Below, one piece after another: positions 33,086 to 42,477 of a DNA stretch of 56,494 nt. The translations under genes and the position numbers were made by a program. Location of the stretch: contig CAYXVE010000036.1 of NCBI GenBank assembly GCA_964468435.1, positions 1-56,494 of the forward strand, in the 5' to 3' direction. This DNA is from JBCCTX01 sp964468435 (GTDB lineage: Bacteria > Bacteroidota > Bacteroidia > J057). The notes below the pieces were generated by a model that had not been told where the DNA came from, searched no databases, and worked only from the letters and a program-made list of their open reading frames with translations. Position 1 is the first letter of the stretch. The number at the start of each line of letters is the position of its first letter.

Positions 33086-34477
33086 TTAAATATCCAGCTT
33101 TTTCACCTCTCTCGGCTTCTTTTTGACGTACCCTTGGATGATACGCCTTACATCCGGACTTTCCTGTTTAAGAGGTATGGCCTCACAAATCTCGTGGGAT
33201 GAACATTTGAGTAATTCCATGTCCAGATACGCCCAGCCCTGATATTTCCCCTGCCTGACATAGACAACCGAGCGTTCTTCGTAGTGTCTCCCCTCACCGA
33301 CGACCAGAAAACTTTCATCGCGCGTACTACCGAAATTCATAGCTGTGATGGCATCCTGTACGCGGCTGTTGTAAGTTTTTGGGGGCTCTTCGCCGATGCA
33401 GGCACCTCGGCACTGCTCGAGTTGCTGGTAGAAGCATCCGCGCACATATTCCAGCCCGCAGTATTTGGGACATAGTTCGTAGCTTTTCGCTTTGCGGGCG
33501 AGTGATCCTACAGCGTAGCGCTTCGATGAAAAGCGAGCCACCGGGCTACGCCCGTTTTTGAGCTTATCAATCACCAGTTGGTGATAGCCTTGTTGATTTT
33601 CGTGGACAAAGAGTCCATAGCGGAAACTATTGTGCTTTTGCGCCTGATTGTAAGGTGGCTGAAGCCGCTTGATCTCTTCATTTTCCTTTAGGAGAGCAAT
33701 CAACTCGCTACCGGTTAGGTCGAAACTCACATCGTGAATGAGCTTAAACATCTCCCGCTTTCTCGTAGTCTTATGTGCCCCTTGAAAGTGGGACATGATG
33801 CGTTTGCGAATGTTACGGCTTTTGCCTACGTAGATTACCTGCCCTCTGGAATTATGAAAGTAATATACACCTGTTTCTTCCGGTATGGTTTCTACTTGTT
33901 CGCGTGTTAGGGTTGGGGGAATATTGGATACCGATATTTCCTGGATCAGAGTCTGTTTGATCTTGGCTTCTTCTTCTAACTTGGTCATGATCCTAAACAA
34001 CTCTAGTGTAGCACGGGCATCACCGGTGGCGCGGTGGCGGCGCTCATTTTCAATCCCAAAATGTTCACACAATTTTCCCAGGCCATGTGAGGCAACGCCC
34101 CGTACCAGTTTGCGGCTGAGTTGGACTGTACAGAGCTTGCGCCGGGTGTAAGTATAGCCCAGATTGCGGAATTCCTTTTGGATAAAGCTATAGTCAAAAC
34201 GCACATTGTGTGCTACGAATACCGCATCTTGCGTGATCTCAACGAGCTTTTTAGCTATTTCGTAGAATTTAGGTGCATTGCGGACCATCTCATTGTCGAT
34301 GCCCGTGATGCGGGTGATGAACGGTGGAATAGGAATCTCCGGATTAATCAGTGATTCAAAGGAATCTACAACCCTCTCTTCATCGTATCGATAAGCTGCA
34401 ATTTCCGTGATGCGATCCTTTTTGGGATCGCCTCCTGTCGTCTCGATATCGATAATAGTGTAGATCTGTTTCGCCAA
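33086..34477 (-). CDS. DnaQ-type exonuclease fused to a GIY-YIG (UvrC/Cho-like) nuclease
   Basis: 463 aa with two nuclease domains. Residues 1-180 are a DEDDh 3'-5' exonuclease like DNA polymerase III epsilon: DIETTGG (motif I, residues 10-16), FVAHNVRFDYSFIQKEF (motif II), and HRATGDARATLELF (motif III with His and Asp). Residues about 200-290 form a GIY-YIG endonuclease (TGVYYFHNSRGQVIYVGKSR). A Cys cluster follows (LCPKYCGLEYVRGCFYQQLEQCRGAC), as in UvrC and Cho. This architecture is common in Bacteroidota and Actinobacteria and is thought to act in DNA repair. Both active sites look intact. Confidence 0.93.
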   Translation of the reverse strand: MAKQIYTIIDIETTGGDPKKDRITEIAAYRYDEERVVDSFESLINPEIPIPPFITRITGIDNEMVRNAPKFYEIAKKLVEITQDAVFVAHNVRFDYSFIQKEFRNLGYTYTRRKLCTVQLSRKLVRGVASHGLGKLCEHFGIENERRHRATGDARATLELFRIMTKLEEEAKIKQTLIQEISVSNIPPTLTREQVETIPEETGVYYFHNSRGQVIYVGKSRNIRKRIMSHFQGAHKTTRKREMFKLIHDVSFDLTGSELIALLKENEEIKRLQPPYNQAQKHNSFRYGLFVHENQQGYHQLVIDKLKNGRSPVARFSSKRYAVGSLARKAKSYELCPKYCGLEYVRGCFYQQLEQCRGACIGEEPPKTYNSRVQDAITAMNFGSTRDESFLVVGEGRHYEERSVVYVRQGKYQGWAYLDMELLKCSSHEICEAIPLKQESPDVRRIIQGYVKKKPREVKKLDI

Positions 34478-34653
34478 ATTCCAACGTGTTTGGCTATAAA
34501 GTTAGTAAAATACTGAACATGTTAGAAAAGTTTATAGCTCTTGGATGGTAGAAATCAGCTTGAAGCACGGAGAATGGGTGATCCGAAAGTTTTTCACGTC
34601 GTCAATAGTATCGAGCGGGTGTGTCATCCGAAAAAGCTTTCAGCCATAAGTCA

Positions 34654-35373
34654 TTATTTGCGCCTGATCTTCAGTATCTGTCCAACACGGATCGTGTTGC
34701 CCTGGAGGTTGTTATTGCGGCGCAGGGTCTCAATAGGTACATTATATTTAACTTGAAGTCGGTAGAGGGTTTCTCCACGTTGAACCGTATGGGTTATCCA
34801 TTGACCTGTTCCATTATTGGGGCTGGGTTGCTCAACAGGGGTATTGACCACTGGAATGGTAGTCTCAGATCCTGAAACATTGGGAAGTTCACGAACTTTG
34901 AGGGTAAGAAAATTTCGGAGGCTATTGATATTGGTAGGATTGTAGATGGATCCGTCCATGCCAACAACAAAATAGCCGGGTAGACGCTCGTACTGAAAAG
35001 CACGCTTGATGTCCATTAGATTTTCTACATTGCTGAGTAACACTTGATCTCCTGGAGGGTTATGTGTTTCCAGTGCCTGACGCCAGCGGGCATCATTACG
35101 GTTTTCGGAGACTCCGATAAAGCGTATAGGCTTATTTTGAAATGAATTGGCTAGCCTGGTAAGTTCTGGGAGGTCGTATAATGAGGTTGAGTTGAGGCTT
35201 GACCAGAAAAATACTACCCACAGCTCTCTAGATTGTTGACGGGTAAACTGAATACATTCAGTTTTGAAATCCTGATAAGTCATCTGACGCTGACCTCCTC
35301 TAGGCTGTGCCAGCAGCGAAGGTAGGTAGCTAAACAGGAAGAGCAAGACGAGTAGACAATATTTTACCCTCAT
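34654..35373 (-). CDS. Secreted thioredoxin-fold protein with C-terminal LysM
   Basis: About 239 aa. A signal peptide (VLLFLFSYLPSLLAQ) is followed by a thioredoxin-like domain (residues 30-150, ELWVVFFWSSLNSTSLYDLP and RLPGYFVVGMDGSIYNPTNI) and a LysM domain (residues 190-237, THTVQRGETLYRLQVKYNV). The domain has the W-V-V-F-F-W strand of thioredoxins, but the CxxC active site is replaced by SSLN, so it cannot perform standard thiol chemistry. LysM implies binding to peptidoglycan. Start at the ATG 35373; the longer frame begins with TTG. Role unknown. Confidence 0.8.
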   Translation of the reverse strand: MRVKYCLLVLLFLFSYLPSLLAQPRGGQRQMTYQDFKTECIQFTRQQSRELWVVFFWSSLNSTSLYDLPELTRLANSFQNKPIRFIGVSENRNDARWRQALETHNPPGDQVLLSNVENLMDIKRAFQYERLPGYFVVGMDGSIYNPTNINSLRNFLTLKVRELPNVSGSETTIPVVNTPVEQPSPNNGTGQWITHTVQRGETLYRLQVKYNVPIETLRRNNNLQGNTIRVGQILKIRRK

Positions 35374-35510
35374 GATCAATTTTTACCAAATTTACAATGT
35401 AAACTTGTTTGCAGTTTATAAGAAATCGCGATAATACCCATTAGTACGTACTGAAATGCTAATTTTTACATTTCATCAGACCATTTAACTCTCAATTCTT
35501 ATAGCAAAAA

Positions 35511-36089
35511 TTAATCCAGAAGCTTGCACATTCTCCGTTCTATAAGCTGAAAAAGTTGGCTAGGTTTGGTTTTTCTCCAGGGAATCTCGTCCAATAAGGG
35601 ACTACGGTAAAAAAAGGTAGATATCCCATAAGCTTCCATTTCTTCCCATACATTTTCTCTTGCCCTCAATGTGCATATCCAGCCATCTTCCCCCAATTCG
35701 TCTTGTAATGCCTGATAATAATCATCTTCCTGCAGATAAATATGAAATACATTTTCACAGATAAGGATAAATTTATTCACGCTATGGTCTATCAGATAAG
35801 TCAGACAATTCTCAGCCATTAGCTTGTAGTCATTGTCAAACAAGTCATTCCACTCACCAAACAGTTCTATGATAGCAAAACCCCTACAGTAATCTGCAAA
35901 TAGAATCTTGAGCAACAGGCTTTCAGAACCGAAGTCATCCCAGAGGGGATGTGCTGGTATGCGGTTGATCGACCTGTCATAGTAAAACAAATTATGTTCC
36001 ACCTGATGAAAGGGAGACTGCTGATCCAATTCATGATTATACAGATTCAACCAGCCATAATAAGGTTCTATGTGATGCAATGGATTCAT
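35511..36089 (-). CDS. Conserved hypothetical protein upstream of the ddl locus
   Basis: I do not recognise the family. The 193-aa soluble protein is rich in aromatic and acidic residues (for example EPYYGWLNLYNHELDQQSPF and WDDFGSESLLLKILFADYCRG), with no signal peptide or membrane span. The ATG at 36089 is preceded by AAGGAAG, a Shine-Dalgarno-like site; an ATG six codons upstream (36107) is in frame. It is next to ddl on the same strand with a gap of about 90 bases, so it may be cotranscribed after it. Confidence 0.7.
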   Translation of the reverse strand: MNPLHHIEPYYGWLNLYNHELDQQSPFHQVEHNLFYYDRSINRIPAHPLWDDFGSESLLLKILFADYCRGFAIIELFGEWNDLFDNDYKLMAENCLTYLIDHSVNKFILICENVFHIYLQEDDYYQALQDELGEDGWICTLRARENVWEEMEAYGISTFFYRSPLLDEIPWRKTKPSQLFQLIERRMCKLLD

Positions 36090-36176
36090 TGATCTTCCTT
36101 TTCTCATAAATCCTCACCAGCGCAAATATAGAGTACATCCAGTAAGGATGAGATTTTTTCTTTCACAAAATTTTTA

Positions 36177-37265
36177 CTATACCCTCGTACGTTTAAGACC
36201 TCCATCGCGTTTCGAACGTTGTAGGGCTAATTCCAACAAGTGGTCGATTAGTTCAGGGTATGGAGTACCCGCATGCTCCCACAGCTTGGGATACATACTG
36301 ATACTGGTAAAACCAGGCAGGGAATTGACCTCGTTGATATAGATGCTGTCATCCTCCCGTAAAAACATGTCCACACGGGCCATACCTTCACATTCCAGTG
36401 CCTGATAGGCACTTTTGGCTACCAAGATCAGCTTGGCCAGCAACTGATCATCGATGTCCCGGGCTGGAATGACGATTTTCGCAGCATCTTCTGAAATGTA
36501 TTTGGCTTCATAATCGTAGAAGCCCTCATTCATGATTACCTCACCTACACTGGTGGCTTCGATTTTTTCGTTTCCCATCACGGCACATTCCAGTTCCCTA
36601 CCATTAACAGCCTCTTCAATGATGATCTTGGAATCATACTCAAATGCTAATGCGATAGCTTGCTGGAGAAAGGCGGGTGTTTCCGCTTTACTTACTCCTA
36701 CAGATGATCCCATCCTGGCAGGTTTTACAAAGAGTGGACTTCCCAGTTGATTGAAAACAGCTATGGGATCAATAGCATCCTTCTCACCATAGTGAAAAGA
36801 CAAAAACGCAGCGGTCAACAGATCGGCTTGAAGCAATAGCCTTTTTGCGACGTCCTTATCCATCGATACAGCAGATCCGCATACATCTGGCCCTACAAAG
36901 GGTATATCCATCTGTCTCAGTAAACCCTGAAGCGTGCCATCCTCTCCGTTGGTTCCGTGAATGATGGGGAAAGCTACATCAATAGGGGGTAATGAGGATA
37001 CATCTTCCTGCCTGATGAAGACGCCACCCGGTTTCCCAGGCAGTAACAGCAATCTTGGATAACCATTTTCAGCAGGAAGTGCTTTAAGTCGGTTGAAATC
37101 CTGCTCATTAATTACATGCCAACTCCCTCCCTGTGAAATTCCTGTAAGTATTACCTTATATTTTTGTTTGTCAATTGCTGAGTAGATATTCTTTGCTGAG
37201 CGAAATGAAATCTCGTGTTCTGGAGACATACCTCCAAATATTAATGCGACTGTGGTTTGGATCAT
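36177..37265 (-). CDS. ddl: D-alanine--D-alanine ligase
   Basis: Makes D-Ala-D-Ala for peptidoglycan precursors in the cytoplasm using ATP. The ATP-grasp pattern is visible: VALIFGGMSPEHEISFRSAKN at the start, IHGTNGEDGTLQGLLRQMDIPFVGPDVCGSAVSMDK near residue 95, the FVKPARMGSSVGVSKAET ATP-binding loop, and IYINEVNSLPGFTSISMYPK at the metal site. Start at 37265 (MIQTTVALIFGG); a longer frame adds 19 unlikely residues. Length (362 aa) is normal. Confidence 0.95.
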   Translation of the reverse strand: MIQTTVALIFGGMSPEHEISFRSAKNIYSAIDKQKYKVILTGISQGGSWHVINEQDFNRLKALPAENGYPRLLLLPGKPGGVFIRQEDVSSLPPIDVAFPIIHGTNGEDGTLQGLLRQMDIPFVGPDVCGSAVSMDKDVAKRLLLQADLLTAAFLSFHYGEKDAIDPIAVFNQLGSPLFVKPARMGSSVGVSKAETPAFLQQAIALAFEYDSKIIIEEAVNGRELECAVMGNEKIEATSVGEVIMNEGFYDYEAKYISEDAAKIVIPARDIDDQLLAKLILVAKSAYQALECEGMARVDMFLREDDSIYINEVNSLPGFTSISMYPKLWEHAGTPYPELIDHLLELALQRSKRDGGLKRTRV

Positions 37266-37457
37266 GTGTTTATTAATTATAACTACTAGCTGGTAGTTCA
37301 AAGAAGCTGTATCAAAAGTCAATAGTTACGGAATGCTATCGGTAATATGCTGATTGCGTCTGTAAAATAGCGCATGGTTTTTTAGGTTGAAAAAAATGAT
37401 GGGGCATTTTTTAAAAACAAAAAAAGTTAAGAAAAGTCGATTCTCGAGACTTCTTCT

Positions 37458-37946
37458 TCAATCTATTAGCTGATCATTCTTCTTAAACGGATTGAAAAGG
37501 TTCATCAATTTGGAGAAAAATATCAATTGTTTGTATTTATTACTGGCTTTTTTCTTGAATTTAGGCAAAAGGGTAATAAATCGCCGAGTGTAAGATTTGG
37601 TTGCCAGACTAGCTCCAAATCCTACTTTCTGTAGATCCGACATATCGGCCTGCCATTCGTATAAATCATTGTAAATGAGTTCAAGCTCCGTCTGATTCTG
37701 ATCGGTAAACCGCTTGACATGTTTGTATGTTCCCAGTGCTGTAGGTTTGCTCAACGCTTCATCCATTAGGATGACGATCTGTTTTCCCAGTACATCTAGT
37801 TTCTCTTGGGGAGTATAGTTTCCATATGCCAGTTGTTCTAGGGTCTCCCGGTGCATTTTCAGTTGTATGGAACCTGCACAGCCCGATAACATGCTTGCCA
37901 AAATGGTTGCATGAAGAAAGGATTTTAGAAAAACTACTTTGTTCAT
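37458..37946 (-). CDS. Small lipoprotein of unknown function
   Basis: 162 aa. A lipobox LSGC at residues 20-23 follows a hydrophobic stretch (FLHATILASMLSGCAGS), so it is predicted to be a lipoprotein anchored to a membrane. The mature part is helical and basic near the C-terminus (LLPKFKKKASNKYKQLIFF). I do not recognise it. It is the last leftward gene before the direction switch near 38 kb. Confidence 0.7.
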   Translation of the reverse strand: MNKVVFLKSFLHATILASMLSGCAGSIQLKMHRETLEQLAYGNYTPQEKLDVLGKQIVILMDEALSKPTALGTYKHVKRFTDQNQTELELIYNDLYEWQADMSDLQKVGFGASLATKSYTRRFITLLPKFKKKASNKYKQLIFFSKLMNLFNPFKKNDQLID

Positions 37947-38442
37947 ATGCCTATTTATAAGTATTTTTTAAGTTCTTGGCCAACCATATCCCCTTTCTTT
38001 CTCACAGATCTACTTTTTTCTTACCTACATCAAAGACGCAGGCAAACCTTTCTTGTTACAGATTAGCAACAGGTTGCTTAGCATACGTGTAGAATTTTCT
38101 ACAGGATAAAAGGGTTGAATGCTCATATCTAACTAAAGCAGATGAGATAATTTGTAGGGATGATTTGTCAATTTATTTGATCAACACAAACCATATACCT
38201 GTAGAATGATCCAAAATAAGGAAGTGAAAGTGCTTATTACACACTTGATTTTCAGAACTCAATCTTGTATTGTCGTTAACTTACCCACTCATTATTTTAT
38301 TTTCTCATGCCAGAACTTATCCAGACGATTCCCTGTAAGCTAAATATCATGAAATTCGGGTAATTTATGTGTCCGATATTATTGTCGCTCGTATGTTGGT
38401 TAGTATGATATATCCATATCACTGTTGGATGAAATTATTTAT
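37947..38442. other. AT-rich gene-free gap before ileS
   Basis: This 496-base stretch separates leftward from rightward genes. I see no ORF or RNA gene. It is AT-rich and contains a near DnaA box (TTATCCAGA, 38317-38325). It leads to the promoter element and triple DnaA-box cluster described next. If the cluster is an origin, this is where an unwinding region could lie. Confidence 0.4.
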
Positions 38443-38450
38443 TATATTTG
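38443..38450 (+). promoter_or_regulatory. -7 promoter element for ileS
   Basis: TATATTTG matches the TAnnTTTG -7 box. A TTG at 38425-38427 is upstream but only 15 bases away, shorter than usual. The predicted transcription start falls just before the DnaA-box cluster, so the cluster would be in the 5' leader of ileS. Confidence 0.4.
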
Positions 38451-38469
38451 CACATCCATCAAGAAAATA

Positions 38470-38501
38470 TGTGGATAGCGTGTGGATAACCTTGTGGATA
38501 A
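38470..38501 (+). promoter_or_regulatory. Three phased DnaA-box sequences (candidate origin or DnaA-binding locus)
   Basis: Three copies of TGTGGATA(A/G), complement of the DnaA box TTATCCACA, start at 38470, 38481 and 38493. The second (38481-38489) and third (38493-38501) are perfect nine-base matches; the first has one mismatch (last base G). They face the same way at spacings of 11 and 12 bases, about one helical turn. They lie where gene orientation switches from leftward to rightward. The sequence is seen directly; the function is inferred. A DnaA-dependent regulatory site for ileS or a non-functional repeat are alternatives. Confidence 0.55.
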
Positions 38502-38526
38502 AGCGCAATTAATCCGAAATTCGTAC

Positions 38527-41500
38527 ATGGAGAAGCAGTTTCCAGAATACAAAAAAAGTCTAGCAGCATTTTTGCCAGAGGTCGAACAGGAAATTTTGGC
38601 TTATTGGAAATCAGAAAACATTTTTCAGCAAAGTATTGATCACCGCAAGGGTGCCAAGAGATTTACCTTTTATGAAGGCCCTCCTTCTGTCAATGGAATG
38701 CCCGGTATCCATCATGTTTATGCACGGACTATCAAGGATATTTTTTGCCGCTATAAGACCTTGAGAGGATTTCAGGTAAAAAGAAAGGGTGGATGGGATA
38801 CACATGGGCTACCGATTGAACTTCAGGTAGAGAAAAGGCTAGGCATAACCAAAGAAGATATCGGGACAAAGATCAGTGTAGAAGAATACAACCAGGCTTG
38901 CCGGGAAGACACCCTCAAATACAAAGGTGAATGGGACCGGCTGACACGTATTATGGGGTATTGGGTCAATCTGGAGAATCCGTACATTACCTTCCACAAT
39001 GAATACATTGAGTCTGTCTGGCATTTGCTCAAGCAGCTATTTGACAAAGGTTTGCTATACAAGGGTTTCACTATCCAGCCTTTTTCCCCTGCTGCAGGCA
39101 CGGGACTGAGTTCACACGAACTTAACACGCCCGGTGCATATAAGACGATCAAGGATACTTCAGCCATTGCACAGTTTAAACTCAAAACCACAGCCCATCC
39201 GTTAAGCAAAAGACTGCTGGAAAATGGAGAGGTATTCTTCCTGGCCTGGACTACGACTCCGTGGACTTTACCCTCCAACACTGCCCTGACTGTAGGGAAA
39301 GATATAGAGTATGTGGCTATCAAAACGCTGAATCCCTACACCAAGGAAGCATCTATTGTGATTTTGGCAAAGGATCTGATGGGCAAATATTTTACAGAAC
39401 CCAAGGATGAACTGCTTCCTGAAGATTTCAAACCGGGTTCCGCTACTACTCCCTATCAGGAAATGATCGGGACCTACACAGGAGCAGAACTGGAAGGACT
39501 AGAATATGAACAGCTATTTCCATATGTAGTCCCTGAACGCCCTGCATTCCGAGTAATTACAGGTGATTTTGTCACGACAGAGGACGGTACCGGGATCGTA
39601 CATACAGCTCCTACTTTTGGTGCAGATGACTTTAGAGTCTCCCAACAACACGATATCCCTCCGATTTTGGTCAGGGATGAATATGGCAATACAACTCCAC
39701 TGGTCGATAAGCAGGGACGGTTTGTCAAGGAAGTGACGGATTTTGCAGGAAGATATGTCAAAGACTATGGCCAGGAAGAGGAGAGATCCGTAGATGTGGA
39801 TATCGTCATCAAACTTAAGGAAGAAAACAGACTGTTTCGCTCACAAAAATATGAACATAGTTATCCGCACTGCTGGCGTACTGATCGCCCTGTACTTTAC
39901 TATCCAATGGATAGTTGGTTTATCCGTACTTCATCCCTGAAAGATCGACTTATCGAACTCAATCGGGAGATCAATTGGCAGCCAAAGTCTACAGGTACAG
40001 GCCGTTTTGGCAACTGGCTTGAGAATCTGGTGGACTGGAATCTTTCGCGCTCCCGTTTTTGGGGCACACCACTTCCGATCTGGATGACAGAAGACGGAGA
40101 GGAAATGAAGTGCATTGGGTCTATCAAAGAGTTGAGAAAGGAGATGAAAAAAGCCGTGGAAGCAGGATTAATGGATAAAAAAGAGGCGACAGCATTTTTC
40201 AGACAAGACGATCTGCACAAGCCCTATATAGACCGGATTACCTTGGTTAGTGATGCTGGCAACCCTATGAAGCGAGAGGCAGATGTGATCGACGTATGGT
40301 TTGACTCTGGTGCAATGCCCTATGCTCAATGGCATTACCCCTTTGAAAACAAGCGCATTTTTAAACAAAGTTTCCCTGCTGATTTCATTTCAGAAGGGGT
40401 GGATCAGACACGAGGTTGGTTCTTTACCCTGCATGCGATTGCGGCTATGACACAGGATCGTGTCGCTTTCAAAAATGTACTTTCCACAGGGTTGATTCTG
40501 GATAAAGAGGGGCGGAAAATGTCAAAAAGATTGGGTAATACAGTAGATCCTTTCGAATTGATCGGTAAATATGGAGCGGATACTACCCGCTGGTATATGA
40601 TCGGCAATTCAGCCCCATGGGATGGGCTAAAAGTAGATCCAGAAGGAGTAGTAGAGGTTCAGCGCAAATTCTTCGGTACACTATTCAATACTTATAGCTT
40701 TTTTGCCCTTTACACCAATATAGACGGTTTTGGATACGATGAATCAGAACGCATACCGGTCACGGAACGCAGCGAACTGGATCGCTGGATCATTTCTGTG
40801 ATGAATTCACTTATTCTTTCAGTAAGTGAATACATGGATGATTATGATCCTACACGCGCAATCCGCGCAATCGATGCCTTTGTCAATGACCAGTTATCAA
40901 ACTGGTATGTAAGGCTTTCCCGCCGCCGTTTTTGGAAAGGTGATATGACAAAGGACAAAAAGGCAGCCTTCCAGACTTTGTATGAATGCTTACATACGGT
41001 ATCCTTGCTCATGAGTCCTTTTGCTCCCTTTTATTCTGATAAACTTTACCAGGATCTCACGAAAGCGGATAGTGTACATCTGGCGGATTTTCCCAGGGCA
41101 GATAAGAAAGTTATAGATCGGTTATTGGAAGAGCGAATGGATATGGCTGAACGAATAACATCTTTGATCCGTAGTATCCGTAGAAAAGAACAACTTAAAA
41201 TACGCCAACCTTTGAATAAAGCGATGATTGCTGTGATGGGTAAGGAAATGCAGGGACAATTGGATCTGGTCAGGAATCTCATAGCTGACGAAGTCAACGT
41301 CAAAAACATCGAGTATATCACCAAAGATAATTCCATCCTGGTCAAGCGGGTCAAGCCCAACTTCAGAGTCCTGGGCCCTAAAGTAGGTAAGTTGATCAAA
41401 GAGATTAAGCCCGCGCTGGAACAGCTCAATCAGGAGCAAATTCGTCAGCTTGAAGCTGAGGAAAGTCTTACTTTGTCTTTATCCCAGAATGAGGTAAGCA

Positions 41501-41859
41501 TAGAAAAGGAAGATGTAGAAATCGTAAGTGAAGATATCCCTGGATGGTCTGTCGCTTCAGATGGGAAATACACCGTAGCGCTGGATATCACCCTCACCGA
41601 TAGCCTGATTAATGAAGGAGTGGCGAGAGAACTGGTCAACCGGATTCAAAACCTACGCAAGGATAAGGGATTTGAGGTTACAGATAAGATTCAGGTAACC
41701 TTGACTCAGAATCAGTTCTGGGATCAGGCTATTCAGCAGTACAGGGATTATATCCAACAGGAAACACTTACCAAAAAGTTGGATTTGGCCGAAAAGCTTA
41801 CAGATGGTGATGAAATAGAAATAAACGATACAACAGGAAAAATATTATTAGTGAGATAG
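38527..41859 (+). CDS. ileS: Isoleucyl-tRNA synthetase
   Basis: Attaches isoleucine to tRNA(Ile). 1110 aa from ATG 38527 (MEKQFPEYKKSLAAFLPE), which matches family starts; a GTG at 38482 would add 15 residues and overlap the DnaA-box cluster. The class I ATP-site motifs are a GIHHV variant of HIGH within PPSVNGMPGIHHVYAR (near residue 60) and KMSKR in GRKMSKRLGN. An editing domain (TTTPWTLPSNTALTVG) and an anticodon-binding domain follow. The HIGH-region variant and length are those of the eukaryotic-like type of bacterial IleRS, which is often less sensitive to mupirocin. Confidence 0.95.
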   Translation: MEKQFPEYKKSLAAFLPEVEQEILAYWKSENIFQQSIDHRKGAKRFTFYEGPPSVNGMPGIHHVYARTIKDIFCRYKTLRGFQVKRKGGWDTHGLPIELQVEKRLGITKEDIGTKISVEEYNQACREDTLKYKGEWDRLTRIMGYWVNLENPYITFHNEYIESVWHLLKQLFDKGLLYKGFTIQPFSPAAGTGLSSHELNTPGAYKTIKDTSAIAQFKLKTTAHPLSKRLLENGEVFFLAWTTTPWTLPSNTALTVGKDIEYVAIKTLNPYTKEASIVILAKDLMGKYFTEPKDELLPEDFKPGSATTPYQEMIGTYTGAELEGLEYEQLFPYVVPERPAFRVITGDFVTTEDGTGIVHTAPTFGADDFRVSQQHDIPPILVRDEYGNTTPLVDKQGRFVKEVTDFAGRYVKDYGQEEERSVDVDIVIKLKEENRLFRSQKYEHSYPHCWRTDRPVLYYPMDSWFIRTSSLKDRLIELNREINWQPKSTGTGRFGNWLENLVDWNLSRSRFWGTPLPIWMTEDGEEMKCIGSIKELRKEMKKAVEAGLMDKKEATAFFRQDDLHKPYIDRITLVSDAGNPMKREADVIDVWFDSGAMPYAQWHYPFENKRIFKQSFPADFISEGVDQTRGWFFTLHAIAAMTQDRVAFKNVLSTGLILDKEGRKMSKRLGNTVDPFELIGKYGADTTRWYMIGNSAPWDGLKVDPEGVVEVQRKFFGTLFNTYSFFALYTNIDGFGYDESERIPVTERSELDRWIISVMNSLILSVSEYMDDYDPTRAIRAIDAFVNDQLSNWYVRLSRRRFWKGDMTKDKKAAFQTLYECLHTVSLLMSPFAPFYSDKLYQDLTKADSVHLADFPRADKKVIDRLLEERMDMAERITSLIRSIRRKEQLKIRQPLNKAMIAVMGKEMQGQLDLVRNLIADEVNVKNIEYITKDNSILVKRVKPNFRVLGPKVGKLIKEIKPALEQLNQEQIRQLEAEESLTLSLSQNEVSIEKEDVEIVSEDIPGWSVASDGKYTVALDITLTDSLINEGVARELVNRIQNLRKDKGFEVTDKIQVTLTQNQFWDQAIQQYRDYIQQETLTKKLDLAEKLTDGDEIEINDTTGKILLVR

Positions 41860-41999
41860 GAATGGATATTTTTATTCAAAACAACTTGTAAAGTATTTAA
41901 ACTAGTTATTAATTAGGAGAAAAATATTACATTCCATGTATTTATCTGGTGCGCTTAACATTATATACCTAGAAACTACCTAACAGACACGATAAGCAT

Positions 42000-42401
42000 A
42001 TGAAAAAGCAAGTTGAAACAGAAAAAAAGTTTTATAGTCGTGTTGAACTCGAAGAGTTTCGCCGAATCATCCATAACAAGCTTGATGAGTCCAGAGCTGA
42101 GTACAAGCGTCTGGCAGAAAGCCTGAAGGCATTCAGCGGAACCTCAGCTGATAGCTTTAACTTTACCGAATATGGTAACGAGAGTCGCGAGAAAGAGCAG
42201 GTAGAGATCTTGATGGCTCGTCAGGATAAGTTTATCCACAACCTGGAAAAAGCCTTATTTCGCATTGAAAACGGAACCTATGGGGTATGCCGGATAACTG
42301 GGAAGCTTATCCCTAAGGAAAGACTACGTATAGTACCTCATGCAACAACCACTGTAGAAGGAAAAATGCAGCAAAAGACTCGTAGAGGCTTAAAGAAATA
42401 A
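42000..42401 (+). CDS. TraR/DksA-type regulator with a degenerate zinc finger
   Basis: DksA-like proteins bind RNA polymerase secondary channel and help (p)ppGpp control transcription. The 133-aa protein has the coiled-coil helical pair (residues 12-90, ending NLEKALFRIENGTYG) and the C-terminal finger region GVCRITGKLIPKERLRIVPHATT. Only Cys97 of the usual four zinc cysteines remains. This is a known pattern in Bacteroidota members, where the fold is held without zinc. The gene ends before a strong palindromic terminator. Downstream of ileS with a gap of 140 bases. Confidence 0.9.
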   Translation: MKKQVETEKKFYSRVELEEFRRIIHNKLDESRAEYKRLAESLKAFSGTSADSFNFTEYGNESREKEQVEILMARQDKFIHNLEKALFRIENGTYGVCRITGKLIPKERLRIVPHATTTVEGKMQQKTRRGLKK

Positions 42402-42477
42402 TTTCCCCTTCTGCTTATGCCGACTTGCAATTTTTAGGCATTGCTTGTTTATTGCAAAATATTCCTGTTTGATACCC

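Noticed and set aside
42231..42239. Single perfect TTATCCACA inside the dksA-like gene
   Set aside because: An isolated nine-base match, as at 2452-2460, occurs at about the chance rate. Only the three-copy cluster at 38470 was reported.
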